In this document: piece by piece, positions 8,008-16,401 of the stretch
Layout of the letters: each line of letters begins with the position of its first letter
How positions within the stretch are numbered: position 1 is the stretch's first letter
Assembly: GCA_019421345.1 (NCBI GenBank)
Contig: JAHZFL010000018.1
Coordinates: 1 to 38,685 of the forward strand
DNA from: Roseburia sp.
Lineage (GTDB): Bacteria; Bacillota; Clostridia; Lachnospirales; Lachnospiraceae
DNA length: 38,685 nucleotides
Direction: 5' to 3'
The notes under the pieces: model-generated
Told to the model about the DNA's origin: nothing
The model's input: the letters and a program-made list of their open reading frames with translations, nothing else
The model's database searches: none
Program-made: the position numbers and the translations under genes

Positions 8008-9045
8008 ATGCAGCAGAGAAGCTTTGGAAAAAACAAAAAGGGAGAGTCGGCTGTCTTATACCGGTTTGAAAATAAGAACGGTATGGTCATGGAGGTCACT
8101 GATTTTGGTGCTACGTTACATGCATTGTGGGTACCAGACAGAGAAAGGCATCTGCTGGATGTCGTGCTGGGGTACGATGATCCAAGTGGATATGAGGGAT
8201 TAAGTCGGACTTTTTTTGGCGCAACGATAGGAAGAAATGCGAATAGGATCGGAGCGGCAGCGTTTCAATTAAACGGGAAAGAATATCATCTTGATAAGAA
8301 TGACGGCAACAATAATTTACATAGCGGGTTTGATTTTTACAGCTTTCGCATTTGGGACGTTAAAAATATAACGGCCAACAGCATTACTTTTTCACTGGAA
8401 AGTCCGGATGGGGATCAGGGCTATCCGGGGGCGCTTTACATCTGTGTGACCTATACGCTTACGGAGGATGATTCTGTAAAAATTGAGTATTATGGTATTC
8501 CTGAGCAAGATACTGTCATAAATATGACAAATCATAGCTATTTTAATTTAAACGGACATGATTCCGGTTCGATTACAAAGCATTTGTTATATGTTGATGC
8601 GGATGCATTTACAAGGGCAGATCAAGAATCTATTCCTACGGGTGAGATTGTTCCGGTGGAAGGAACACCAATGGACTTTAGGCAGAAGAAAGAAGTAGGG
8701 GCAGAGATTGATCGGGAGTATGAGGCACTGATTTTTGGAAAAGGCTATGACCATAATTGGTGTTTGAATAATCAGAATAGGTTTGCAAAAGTCATTGAGG
8801 TAAGCGGAGAGAAAAGCGGCATAACTATGGAGGTATATACGGATCTTCCCGGAGTGCAGATTTATTCCGGCAATTTTCTATCCGAAGAATTAGGAAAGAA
8901 TGGGGCTTTATACAAACACCGACAGGGAATTTGTTTTGAAACACAATATTATCCCGATGCGGTCAATCATGCCCGGTTTTTGAGTGCCGTATGTAGGGCG
9001 GGAGAGGCTTACCGGACTGCTACGGTATATAAATTTATATCGTAG
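8008..9045 (+). CDS. galM: Aldose 1-epimerase (mutarotase)
   Basis: The 345-residue enzyme interconverts alpha and beta anomers of free aldoses, so that released sugars can enter catabolism. Family motifs are intact: GATIGRNANRIG (71-82), His105 in NNLHSGF, catalytic acid His176 in NMTNHSYFNLNG and catalytic base Glu311 in FETQYYPDAVNH. It lies 24 nt after the GH43 gene, behind CAGGAGAG, as last gene of the glycan operon. The epimerase could serve galactose, glucose or arabinose; the family is not strict. Confidence 0.94.
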   Translation: MQQRSFGKNKKGESAVLYRFENKNGMVMEVTDFGATLHALWVPDRERHLLDVVLGYDDPSGYEGLSRTFFGATIGRNANRIGAAAFQLNGKEYHLDKNDGNNNLHSGFDFYSFRIWDVKNITANSITFSLESPDGDQGYPGALYICVTYTLTEDDSVKIEYYGIPEQDTVINMTNHSYFNLNGHDSGSITKHLLYVDADAFTRADQESIPTGEIVPVEGTPMDFRQKKEVGAEIDREYEALIFGKGYDHNWCLNNQNRFAKVIEVSGEKSGITMEVYTDLPGVQIYSGNFLSEELGKNGALYKHRQGICFETQYYPDAVNHARFLSAVCRAGEAYRTATVYKFIS

Positions 9046-9076
9046 AGGATACGTTTGCAGTAGTGGAAACTTAACA

Positions 9077-9117
9077 AAAAACAGTGTGTACCTTAAAAAA
9101 GATACACACTGTTTTTG
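9077..9117. terminator. Bidirectional terminator between galM and the EFR1 gene
   Basis: ACAGTGTGTA and TACACACTGT form a perfect stem flanked by A-run and T-run, so it can work on both strands for the two converging genes. Confidence 0.85.
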
Positions 9118-9156
9118 TTGATTTAAGAGCGGCTCGCGAAGCGTGTCGCTCGTTGT

Positions 9157-9978
9157 TTAGAAAAAGATCTGATTTTCCTTTGGTTCGGAAAAGTTTTCCT
9201 CCAGCATGGCAACATGAGATAAAAATGCCTTATCATCGAAATACTTGGCATGTTTGGTGCAGATGCGCACACAGCGCTGGCATTTGATGCAGGTTCCCGG
9301 TGTGTTTGCAACATTTTTTAAGTCAATCGCGCCCATAGGACATTGTCTAGCACAGGCACCGCAGTTTGTGCATTTTGATAAATCTGTTTGCGGCTTGGCT
9401 TTTAAAAACTGAACCGGCTGACCGTCAACGCCTTTTGGGATATAGTAGGGGGCGTCGCTGTCGCCGGGGATTTCGGGTGCAAGCGGTATACCCTCCGACT
9501 CCCTGATTTTGCAGGCTGCATTTTTTGCAAAATCTTTTAGTTCGGTTTCATCCGCGGTATCGGGACGTCCGAAAGCAAGCTCGTCGGTGAAGGCATGGCG
9601 GCACGCAAATGCTGCCGCGGCGACAAGATGAAAGTCATTCTTTTTGAGCGTAACGCTAAGTTCTGCCAGAGAGTTGTCAAAATTGCGGTTTCCGAAAGTG
9701 ACGACAGGAATTGCAAGCGCCCCGTTCCCAAGAACTTGCTCCTGAATATAAGGTAATATTTTATTTGGAACTTTTCCGGCATAGGTCGGAGTACAAAAGA
9801 CAACGAGATCCTCGGACGAAAATGTCATGGCGGATTCTCTTGCCTTTGGCAGCGTAAAATCGAGAAGCTCCATCGGGCAGTCTAATTCTTCCGCTAATTC
9901 GCCGGCAAGCATTCTTGCAATTTTTCTGGTATTTCCGGTAGGACTCCAGTAAGCAGCATATATTTGTTTTATGTTCAT
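9157..9978 (-). CDS. EFR1-type flavodoxin/ferredoxin fusion protein
   Basis: The 273-residue electron-transfer protein has two parts. Residues 1-160 form a flavodoxin-like fold with FMN phosphate loop SPTGNTRKIA (12-21) and CTPTYAGKVP (62-71). Residues 200-245 hold two [4Fe-4S] sites: Cys203/206/209/213 (CTNCGACARQCP) and Cys230/233/236/240 (CIKCQRCVRIC). This matches the EFR1 group common in anaerobic Firmicutes, whose redox partner is unknown. CAGGAG lies about 8 nt before the ATG, and a strong promoter lies upstream at 10018-10047. It is transcribed alone, divergent from the AlbA_2 gene. Confidence 0.9.
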   Translation of the reverse strand: MNIKQIYAAYWSPTGNTRKIARMLAGELAEELDCPMELLDFTLPKARESAMTFSSEDLVVFCTPTYAGKVPNKILPYIQEQVLGNGALAIPVVTFGNRNFDNSLAELSVTLKKNDFHLVAAAAFACRHAFTDELAFGRPDTADETELKDFAKNAACKIRESEGIPLAPEIPGDSDAPYYIPKGVDGQPVQFLKAKPQTDLSKCTNCGACARQCPMGAIDLKNVANTPGTCIKCQRCVRICTKHAKYFDDKAFLSHVAMLEENFSEPKENQIFF

Positions 9979-10017
9979 AGAATAAATCTCCTGTAGTATG
10001 TTATTTTATTTAAGGAT

Positions 10018-10047
10018 ATTATAGATAGGAAAAATGGAAGTTGTCAA
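10018..10047 (-). promoter_or_regulatory. Sigma-A promoter of the EFR1 gene
   Basis: Read on the minus strand, TTGACA (10042-10047) and TATAAT (10018-10023) are both exact consensus, with an 18-bp spacer. The GCAAAC-rich repeats begin about 12 bp upstream of the -35 box. Confidence 0.85.
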
Positions 10048-10076
10048 TATTTTTGGAAAAGCAAACAAGCAAAGAA

Positions 10077-10240
10077 ATAAGCAAAGAAAAATGCTAAACA
10101 ACCTAAATTTTAGCAAACAACCAAAATAAATAATCAAATAAGCAAAGTAAAAAAGCAAACAACCTAAATTTTGGCAAAATGAACGTTTGATTTTTTACTA
10201 AAATGTATTAAAATATAGAAATAACATAAACTTTAGCAAA
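10077..10240. repeat. Two 41-bp direct repeats plus a partial third, probable operators
   Basis: Repeats at 10077-10117 and 10138-10178 agree at 35 of 41 positions and share the block AACAACCTAAATTTT. The first contains inverted arms TGCTAAA/TTTAGCA (10092-10115). A partial third copy (TAAACTTTAGCAAAG) lies about 12 bp before the start codon at 10252. The region sits between the divergent EFR1 promoter and the AlbA_2 gene, so it is likely a binding region for a DNA-binding protein, perhaps the 10252 product itself. Confidence 0.65.
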
Positions 10241-10251
10241 GGGGGAAAGCA

Positions 10252-11691
10252 ATGACGGAATTAGAATTACTGGAGTTTGTGAAAAAAGTACAGAAAATGA
10301 AATGTGAAATGCAGACGCTGGAATTAAAAACCGCCAGAGAAGGGTGTCCGAAACGCCTATATGATACCTTATCATCTTTTTCCAATCAGGATGTGGGAGG
10401 AATTATTCTTTTTGGCATCGATGAGAAAGATGATTATAGGATTGCCGGAGTTTATGATATGCAGGATTTGCAAAAAAAGGTGAATGAGCAGTGTAAGCAG
10501 ATGGTTCCCGTGGTAAGACCTGTTTTTACCTCTGTGATGATTGAGGATAAAAGCGTAGTCAGCGCAGAGATTCCGGGCATAGATATTACGGAGCGTCCAT
10601 GCTATTACGGGGGTGCTGGACGGACCAAGGGCTCTTATGTCCGTGCAGGGGATTCTGATGAGCCGATGAGCGACTATGAAATTTACAGCTATGAGGCATT
10701 TCGCAAAAAATACCAGGATGATATTCGGATCAATGAACGCGCTGATATGTCAACCATTGATATTGCAAGGCTTGAGAGATATGTGGGCAGGATTACGGAG
10801 AATAATCTGAGACTTTCAAAGCTGCCAAGGGAAGAAATTGAGCGGTTTTTAAATATGTGTATAGACGGAAAACCCACGCTGGTATGTACGCTGTTATTTT
10901 CGATTTATCCTCAAATGTTTTATCCGCAGTACACGATCAACGCGATGGTGGTTCCCGGTTATGAAAAAGGCGAGATTTCGGAGCAGGGAGCGAGATTTCT
11001 TGACAATATGCGTATCGAGGGGACGATTGATGAGATGCTGGGGCAGAGCATGAAATTTTTGATGAAAAATATGAGAGTGCAGACCATTATTGATTCCGCA
11101 ACAGGAGAGAGAAATGACAAAACGGAATATCCGGTGGTAGCGCTGCGCGAAGCTGTGTTAAATGCGCTTATCCACCGCGATTACAGTATGCACACCGAGG
11201 CGATGCCCATTGAGGTTATCATGTATAAGAACCGCATTGAGATTCATAATCCGGGAGGCTTGTATGGAAGGATGACTCTGGACACCTTAGGAAAAATGCA
11301 GCCGGACACGAGAAATCCCGTGCTGGCACGCGCGTTAGAGACGCTTGGGATCACCGAGAACCGCTATTCGGGGATTCCGACGATCCAGCGGGAGCTGCGG
11401 ACGGCGGGATTGCGGGAAGCCGTATTTGCGGATTCCAGAAACGAATTTGTAGTTACCTTTTATAATGAGGAGGAGACGGAGCAGAAGGCAGTAATAAACA
11501 GATCGCAGGAGGCGCTGCTGGAATTTTGCAGAGAGGAGCGCTCCAGAAAAGAAATCGCAGATTTTCTTGGTATTTCCACAATTTACTATGCATCACAAAA
11601 TTATATCAATCCGCTGTTGGAGAGGGGGATGCTTAAAATGACAAAACCGGATTCTCCAAAGAGCAAGAACCAGAAATTTTACAGTGTATAA
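10252..11691 (+). CDS. AlbA_2/HATPase-type predicted transcriptional regulator (COG2865-like)
   Basis: The 479-residue protein has an N-terminal AlbA_2 (Schlafen-like) domain: E24 in LELKTA, then SSFSNQDVGGIILFGIDE (41-58). In the middle is an HATPase_c_4-type ATP-binding domain (ALREAVLNALIHRDYS, 297-312; NRIEIHNPGG). A winged-helix-like tail spans about 425-475 (RKEIADFLGIS). Such proteins are often mislabelled as RecG-like helicases. GGGGGAAAGC lies just before the ATG. The direct repeats upstream suggest autoregulation, which is an inference. The next gene starts 16 nt after its stop, so they are probably cotranscribed. Confidence 0.85.
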   Translation: MTELELLEFVKKVQKMKCEMQTLELKTAREGCPKRLYDTLSSFSNQDVGGIILFGIDEKDDYRIAGVYDMQDLQKKVNEQCKQMVPVVRPVFTSVMIEDKSVVSAEIPGIDITERPCYYGGAGRTKGSYVRAGDSDEPMSDYEIYSYEAFRKKYQDDIRINERADMSTIDIARLERYVGRITENNLRLSKLPREEIERFLNMCIDGKPTLVCTLLFSIYPQMFYPQYTINAMVVPGYEKGEISEQGARFLDNMRIEGTIDEMLGQSMKFLMKNMRVQTIIDSATGERNDKTEYPVVALREAVLNALIHRDYSMHTEAMPIEVIMYKNRIEIHNPGGLYGRMTLDTLGKMQPDTRNPVLARALETLGITENRYSGIPTIQRELRTAGLREAVFADSRNEFVVTFYNEEETEQKAVINRSQEALLEFCREERSRKEIADFLGISTIYYASQNYINPLLERGMLKMTKPDSPKSKNQKFYSV

Positions 11692-11707
11692 AAGGAGGGC
11701 ACACGAT

Positions 11708-12520
11708 ATGCTGACAGAAGAATTTTCGATTCAGGCAGAGGGGTCAAGACCGGGAGCGAAGCTCTGCACCTATATTTTGGATGCAAGCGAAGAATTTTTG
11801 ATACAGAAACGTCCGTTGATTTTGATTTGTCCGGGAGGCGGTTATGCCTATACCTCGGATCGGGAGGCTGAGCCAATTGCGCTGCGGTTTCTGGCAATGG
11901 GCTGCCATGTGGCAGTACTGCGCTATTCGTGTGCGCCTGCGGTTTATCCGACGGCGCTTTTAGAGCTGGCGTGTGCGATGAAGCTGGTACATGACTATGC
12001 GCACGAGTGGAGGGTGGATGAGGAAAAGATTTTTGTGCAGGGCAGCTCGGCGGGCGGGCATCTGGCGGCAAGTCTTGGTGTTTTCTGGCACGAAAAATGG
12101 CTGGCAGAAAAGAGCGGTGTAAAGAGCGAGTGTCTGCGTCCGGCAGGCATGATCCTCTGTTATCCGGTGATCACGTCGGGCGAATTTGCACACCGGGGAT
12201 CTTTTGAGAATCTTTTGCGCGGACAGTATACGCCGGAGATGTTAGAGAGAAATTCTTTGGAAAAGCAGGTGACGGAGCAGACTCCCCCGGTGTTTTTATG
12301 GCATACGTTTACCGATGAAGCTGTCCCTGTGGAAAATGCCCTGCTATTTGCCGCAGCGCTGCGAAGGCATGGGGTTTCCACGGAATTTCATATGTATCCG
12401 GTGGGCTGTCATGGGCTTGCCGCCTGCGATGAGCAGACGGCAAGCCCGGACAGACGCAATATACAGCCGGAGTGTCAGAGCTGGCTGACACTGGTAAAGA
12501 CATGGTTGTCTATTTCATAA
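11708..12520 (+). CDS. Alpha/beta-hydrolase, esterase-like
   Basis: The 270-residue cytoplasmic hydrolase has the oxyanion motif CPGGGY (41-46), nucleophile Ser114 in GSSAGGHLA, and candidate acid and base Asp203 (FTDEAVPV) and His235 (GCHGLA). This pattern fits acetyl- or carbohydrate-esterase relatives (BD-FAE/acetylxylan esterase type); the substrate is unknown. The ATG at 11708 is chosen because AGGAGGG precedes it; a GTG at 11684 would overlap the upstream gene. Its last 11 bases overlap the end of tyrS on the other strand, and no terminator fits between them. Confidence 0.87.
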   Translation: MLTEEFSIQAEGSRPGAKLCTYILDASEEFLIQKRPLILICPGGGYAYTSDREAEPIALRFLAMGCHVAVLRYSCAPAVYPTALLELACAMKLVHDYAHEWRVDEEKIFVQGSSAGGHLAASLGVFWHEKWLAEKSGVKSECLRPAGMILCYPVITSGEFAHRGSFENLLRGQYTPEMLERNSLEKQVTEQTPPVFLWHTFTDEAVPVENALLFAAALRRHGVSTEFHMYPVGCHGLAACDEQTASPDRRNIQPECQSWLTLVKTWLSIS

Positions 12521-13736
12521 GAATTTTTACGAATTTTTTCTTGCCGCGCTTTACGACAACACCGTCTCCGCGGAAGAAATCGGCGTTGTAAGTGGTTTTT
12601 ACATCGGTAACCTTCTCGTCGTTTACGGTGACGCCGCCCTGCTCGACTGCGCGGCGGGCATCGGAACGCGTCTTGTCAAGACCTGTGCGGACGAGCACCG
12701 CCATAATATCCATGTCGCGCTCTGCAAAATCCTCTGCGGTCAGCTCGACGGTCGGCATATTTGCGGAATCACCGCCTCCGGCAAAGAGTGCATGGGAGGC
12801 TTCCTTTGCTTTTTCTGCCTCCTCCTCGCCGTGTACAAGCTTGGTCAGCTCGTAAGCTAAGATCTCTTTCGCCTGGTTAAGCTGTGCGCCTTCCCAGTTT
12901 TCCATTGCGTCGATTTCCTCCAGAGGAAGGAAGGTCAGCATACGGATGCATTTTAGGACGTCAGCGTCCGAGACGTTTCTCCAGTACTGGAAGAAATCAA
13001 AGGGCGTGGTCTTATTCGGGTCAAGCCAGACAGCGCCGGACTGGGTCTTACCCATCTTCTTGCCCTCGGAGTTTAACAGCAGATTGATCGTCATGGCATA
13101 TGCATCCTTGCCAAGCTTGCGGCGAATGAGCTCCGTACCGCCGAGCATATTGCTCCACTGGTCGTCGCCGCCGAATTCCATGTTGCAGCCGTATTTCTGG
13201 TACAGAACATAGAAATCGTAGCTCTGCATGATCATGTAGTTAAACTCTAAGAAGCTTAGCCCCTTTTCCATACGCTGCTTGTAGCACTCAGCGGTCAGCA
13301 TACGGTTGACGGAGAAGTGAGGTCCGACTTCGCGTAGCACATCGATATAGTTTAAGTCCATCAGCCAGTCGGCGTTGTTTACCATCAGCGCTTTTCCCTC
13401 AGAAAAGTCGATAAAGCGGCTCATCTGTTTCTTGAAGCAGTCGCAGTTGTGCTGGATCGTCTCCGGCGTCATCATCTGGCGCATGTCGGTGCGTCCGGAC
13501 GGGTCGCCGATCATTCCGGTGCCTCCGCCGATTAAGGCGATCGGTCTGTTTCCTGCCATTTGCAGGCGTTTCATCAGACAAAGCGCCATGAAATGACCGA
13601 CATGAAGGCTGTCGGCAGTCGGGTCAAAGCCAATGTAAAAAGTGGCTTTTCCGTTGTTGATCAGTTCTTTGATTTCTTCCTCATCCGTCACCTGCGCGAT
13701 CAAACCGCGGGCAACTAATTCTTCGTATAATGTCAT
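12510..13736 (-). CDS. tyrS: Tyrosyl-tRNA synthetase
   Basis: The 408-residue class I synthetase charges tRNA-Tyr. It has the HIGH-type motif HVGH (45-48), the tyrosine pocket segment QSYDFYVLY, the KMSKS variant KMGKT (227-231) and a C-terminal S4 RNA-binding domain (about 345-408, ending KKFVKILMK). AAGGAGAG stands 5 nt before the ATG. A T-box leader that reads a Tyr codon (13885-14170) controls it, and repeat copy C lies in the 5' UTR between T-box terminator and start codon. Its 3' end overlaps the convergent hydrolase gene by 11 nt. Confidence 0.97.
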   Translation of the reverse strand: MTLYEELVARGLIAQVTDEEEIKELINNGKATFYIGFDPTADSLHVGHFMALCLMKRLQMAGNRPIALIGGGTGMIGDPSGRTDMRQMMTPETIQHNCDCFKKQMSRFIDFSEGKALMVNNADWLMDLNYIDVLREVGPHFSVNRMLTAECYKQRMEKGLSFLEFNYMIMQSYDFYVLYQKYGCNMEFGGDDQWSNMLGGTELIRRKLGKDAYAMTINLLLNSEGKKMGKTQSGAVWLDPNKTTPFDFFQYWRNVSDADVLKCIRMLTFLPLEEIDAMENWEGAQLNQAKEILAYELTKLVHGEEEAEKAKEASHALFAGGGDSANMPTVELTAEDFAERDMDIMAVLVRTGLDKTRSDARRAVEQGGVTVNDEKVTDVKTTYNADFFRGDGVVVKRGKKKFVKILMK

Positions 13737-13806
13737 ATCGTCTCTCCTTTTTCCTGAAAATAAAATAGTTTTTCTTGCGGAGCTTTCCGTCTGCAGCGGG
13801 GCGCTT

Positions 13807-13889
13807 TAGCGACAAAATTCCATTCCGCCGCAGTGCGATCCCCCGCAGGGTTTTATTTTACAGGGAACAAAGTTTCCTATAAAATAAAA
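13807..13889 (-). repeat. Interspersed hairpin repeat, copy C, in the tyrS leader
   Basis: On the minus strand it begins in the T-run of the T-box terminator. A long palindrome follows (TTTTATTTTATAGGAAAC arm, loop TTT, GTTCCCTGTAAAATAAAA arm), then the family core GATCGCACTGCGGCGGAATG. The outer stem differs from copies A and B on both arms yet still pairs, which points to structure being kept. It has no 3' hairpin module. Confidence 0.8.
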
Positions 13890-13918
13890 AAAACCCCCGT
13901 CCTAAAAAAGGACGAGGG
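13885..13918 (-). terminator. T-box-controlled terminator before tyrS
   Basis: CCCTCGTCC and GGACGGGGG (minus strand) form the stem around a TTTTTTA loop and are followed by eight T. It shares its 5' arm with the antiterminator. Confidence 0.9.
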
Positions 13919-14170
13919 TATCTACCACCGTGTTACCACCTTTGTTCACAAGCAGCTCGTGCTGCCTGCCTCTGCGAGTGTCCGACAACACTCCGGCGCG
14001 TGTAACGTGCGCCACTACGTCACAGCCTACTATCGGAAAGCTGAATTCGGTGTGAAGCTCAGGGATGTATTCGTCATAAGCTTTCCATGCACCTCTCATC
14101 AGCCGGTTGCTTTCTGTCTGTTCCGCTTATTCCTACTTCTTCCCGTCAAAGCCTTGCGTCTGCTTCAATT
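13885..14170 (-). promoter_or_regulatory. T-box leader, tyrosine-specific
   Basis: The minus-strand leader of tyrS contains the T-box sequence AAAGGTGGTAACACGG (13929-13944), which pairs with the free acceptor end of uncharged tRNA. Upstream in Stem I lies GAATACATC with the specifier TAC (14067-14069), a Tyr codon followed by A. A competing terminator closes the leader. Uncharged tRNA-Tyr should stabilise the antiterminator and raise tyrS expression. Confidence 0.93.
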
Positions 14171-14176
14171 AAGGGT

Positions 14177-14205
14177 ATTATAGACATATGGGTGTGATTT
14201 GTCAA
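14177..14205 (-). promoter_or_regulatory. Sigma-A promoter of the tyrS leader
   Basis: Minus strand: TTGACA (14200-14205) and TATAAT (14177-14182) with a 17-bp spacer, fully consensus. Transcription would start near 14170. Confidence 0.9.
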
Positions 14206-14337
14206 TGATTTTTCAAAAAGAAAAATATCTCTTAATATTCTGCGACGATTTTTCTGGTTCATGCATCTAATCAATATAAGCAGGAGAAAAACTGTTATCG
14301 CGCGAATTACGACAGGAAGCCGGCAGAAAGGATACTT

Positions 14338-14811
14338 ATGAAAAAAGAACAATTGGGACAACTGATACTCGCATCGGAGGATACGATGTATCGTGTGGCA
14401 AAGACGCTTTTGCGCAGCGACGCAGATTGCGCAGATGCGATACAGGAGGCGATCGTAAAGGCATTTTCCAGTCTGCACACTCTGCGGAGGGATTCCTATG
14501 CAAAAACATGGCTGGTGCGGATTGTGATCAACGAGTGTTATACAATCATGCGGAAAGAAAAACGTGTGGTTTCCATTGAGGATTATGTACCGGAGGAGGA
14601 AGCAGAAAGCGCGCGGGACTATTCGGATCTGTACGAGGCGGTCAGCAGGCTTCCGAAGGAACAGCGGCTATCCGTGGCGCTTTACTACATGGAGGGGTAC
14701 AGCGTAAAAGAAATTGCAGAGCTGATGGAGACGAGCGAGAGTGCAGTCAAAAGCAGGCTGGCACGGGCGCGGGCAAGGTTAAAGCAGGAGTTGACGGAGG
14801 TAACAGTATGA
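14338..14811 (+). CDS. ECF RNA polymerase sigma factor
   Basis: The 157-residue sigma-70 family factor has region 2 (about 10-75: DCADAIQEAIVKAFSSLHTL and the TWLVRIVINECY helix) and region 4 (about 100-155: LPKEQRLSVALYYMEGYSVK, then EIAELMETSESAVKSRLARA). It lacks regions 1 and 3, as expected for ECF factors, and directs polymerase to stress-type promoters. Its stop overlaps the next gene's start (ATGA), so sigma and anti-sigma factor are translationally coupled. A purine-rich AAAGGAT lies upstream of the ATG. The target genes are unknown. Confidence 0.94.
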   Translation: MKKEQLGQLILASEDTMYRVAKTLLRSDADCADAIQEAIVKAFSSLHTLRRDSYAKTWLVRIVINECYTIMRKEKRVVSIEDYVPEEEAESARDYSDLYEAVSRLPKEQRLSVALYYMEGYSVKEIAELMETSESAVKSRLARARARLKQELTEVTV

Positions 14812-16280
14812 GATTAGAGGATATGAAGCATGAATTTCCCCAAATGCCGGACGAGATACGGGCGATAGTAGAAAAGGAAGTGGCGAAGCAGACAGAGGGA
14901 ACAGAGAAGGTACGGCTTACAGAAACCGCGCAGCGACGCAGAAGCAGACATTTGGCAAAGCGGATGCTTGTGGCTTCCGTGGCAGCGGCGCTGATGCTTG
15001 GGACAACCGTGTTTGCAGGGGTTTTGTATCAGATGCACAATGAACGTGTGGGCAATTACGGAGTGCATACGACTATAGAGGGCAATACGGAGCAGAAAAT
15101 CATAGAAGGAAACATAGAGATTCCGAAGGTTACGATGGAGCTTGGTTATCTGCCGGAGGGAATGATCGAGGTTGAGAAACAAGAATACAGCTATGAGGAT
15201 TCACCTAATCGGGGCGGCTTGTCAATTTTCTTTTATGAGATCGATACCGGAGAGAGTGATTTTGAAATGCTGACGAAGGATGTGACAGAGATGGAAGAAT
15301 GTCAGATCGGAGGGCGGGATGCAGTGTATATGCTTTTAAATAATTTCACGGGGGATGACAAAGCGTTTAACCAGCGGATTTACGTTATGTATGCGGATGT
15401 ACACTATATCATGGAGATGTGCGTTGCCGCCGATGTTTCCAAAGAGGAGGCGTTTAAAATCGCTGAGGGTATCCGGCTGCTTCCGGCACAGGAGGGGACG
15501 GAGAGCGAAGCACTCGTTGATTGTATGAGCTGGAGCGATTATGTACAAAGTCAGAGGGAATTTGTGTACAATACCGAGGAAAGCCTGACAGCAGTCCCGA
15601 AAGAGGAAATGAAAAATACGCACAAAATCGGCGAAAGCTTTGGGCTGACGGGATATGTCAGCAATATGCCGACGGAAGATGAGTGGAAGGTATGTATGCA
15701 GAAGGTAGAGGTTTTGGATCATGTGGATGTACTGGATCTGTCTCTGATGGGCGAAGTTTTTAAAGAAAGTTTGCAAAGCGAGACGGATGCAGACGGGAAG
15801 CTGCTTCCGGCAGAGCGCCAGTATGTAAAATATGGCGACGGAGTGGACAGCGTTACAGAGGTCGTGAACACGGAGAGCGTAGAGCAGAAGCTTGTGTATG
15901 TGACGGTTGATTATACCAATACCGGAAACGAGGAGCTTACGAATGTGCTGTTTTTGGGCAGCTTGATGAAAATTCAGGAATACGGAGACGAAATGCATCT
16001 GTATTCATGGAAACAGCCGGAGGATGGCTCATGGGATGATATTACATATGCCGGAAACGCGGGATTCAGGGAAATGTGGTATTATGATGTGCACGGCGGT
16101 GAAGGCGGGAATAATTATATTTCCTCCATACAGCCGGGGGAGACGGTGACGGTGCATATGGCATGGCTGGTGCCTGCGGATGAGCTGGATCTGTTATATT
16201 TGAATCTGGATACGATAAGCAGTTGTTATGAATTTAGTGAGAATGCGCTAAGGACTGGCTATGTAGATATTCGTCAGTAA
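14808..16280 (+). CDS. Membrane anti-sigma factor-like protein (DUF4179 type)
   Basis: The 490-residue protein has a short cytoplasmic head (1-50, basic RRRSRHLAKR at its end), one membrane segment (about 52-73) and a large extracytoplasmic part. The N-terminal part resembles the DUF4179 family encoded after ECF sigma genes. I infer that the head holds the sigma factor inactive and the outer part senses envelope conditions. No zinc-binding anti-sigma motif (HxxxCxxC) is present. Outer segments include two repeats of general beta-rich character (residues 95-215 and about 275-480). It ends at a strong terminator, so the operon has two genes. Confidence 0.82.
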   Translation: MRLEDMKHEFPQMPDEIRAIVEKEVAKQTEGTEKVRLTETAQRRRSRHLAKRMLVASVAAALMLGTTVFAGVLYQMHNERVGNYGVHTTIEGNTEQKIIEGNIEIPKVTMELGYLPEGMIEVEKQEYSYEDSPNRGGLSIFFYEIDTGESDFEMLTKDVTEMEECQIGGRDAVYMLLNNFTGDDKAFNQRIYVMYADVHYIMEMCVAADVSKEEAFKIAEGIRLLPAQEGTESEALVDCMSWSDYVQSQREFVYNTEESLTAVPKEEMKNTHKIGESFGLTGYVSNMPTEDEWKVCMQKVEVLDHVDVLDLSLMGEVFKESLQSETDADGKLLPAERQYVKYGDGVDSVTEVVNTESVEQKLVYVTVDYTNTGNEELTNVLFLGSLMKIQEYGDEMHLYSWKQPEDGSWDDITYAGNAGFREMWYYDVHGGEGGNNYISSIQPGETVTVHMAWLVPADELDLLYLNLDTISSCYEFSENALRTGYVDIRQ

Positions 16281-16287
16281 AATGAAA

Positions 16288-16336
16288 AGAAGCGGCGGTT
16301 TTGGAGATTTCCCCAAAACTGCCGTTTCTTTTTTTC
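16288..16336 (+). terminator. Terminator of the sigma/anti-sigma operon
   Basis: AAGCGGCGGTTTTGG (16290-16304) pairs with CCAAAACTGCCGTTT (16313-16327) using two G-T pairs, followed by a T-rich tail. Confidence 0.88.
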
Positions 16337-16401
16337 ATAAATAATGATATGATAGTAATAGCAGATACAAGGGTAAAGGATGATAGGAAAGAAGCAGAGA
16401 T

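Noticed and set aside
10077..10178. CRISPR array
   Set aside because: Only two imperfect repeats with a 20-nt gap, no cas genes, and a position typical of operators.
13833..14183. Open frame across the tyrS leader
   Set aside because: The region is a T-box with clear RNA motifs and a terminator; no coding support.
15336..15998. 220-codon open frame on the minus strand
   Set aside because: Antisense to the anti-sigma gene; odd composition rich in His and Leu, and no ribosome site.
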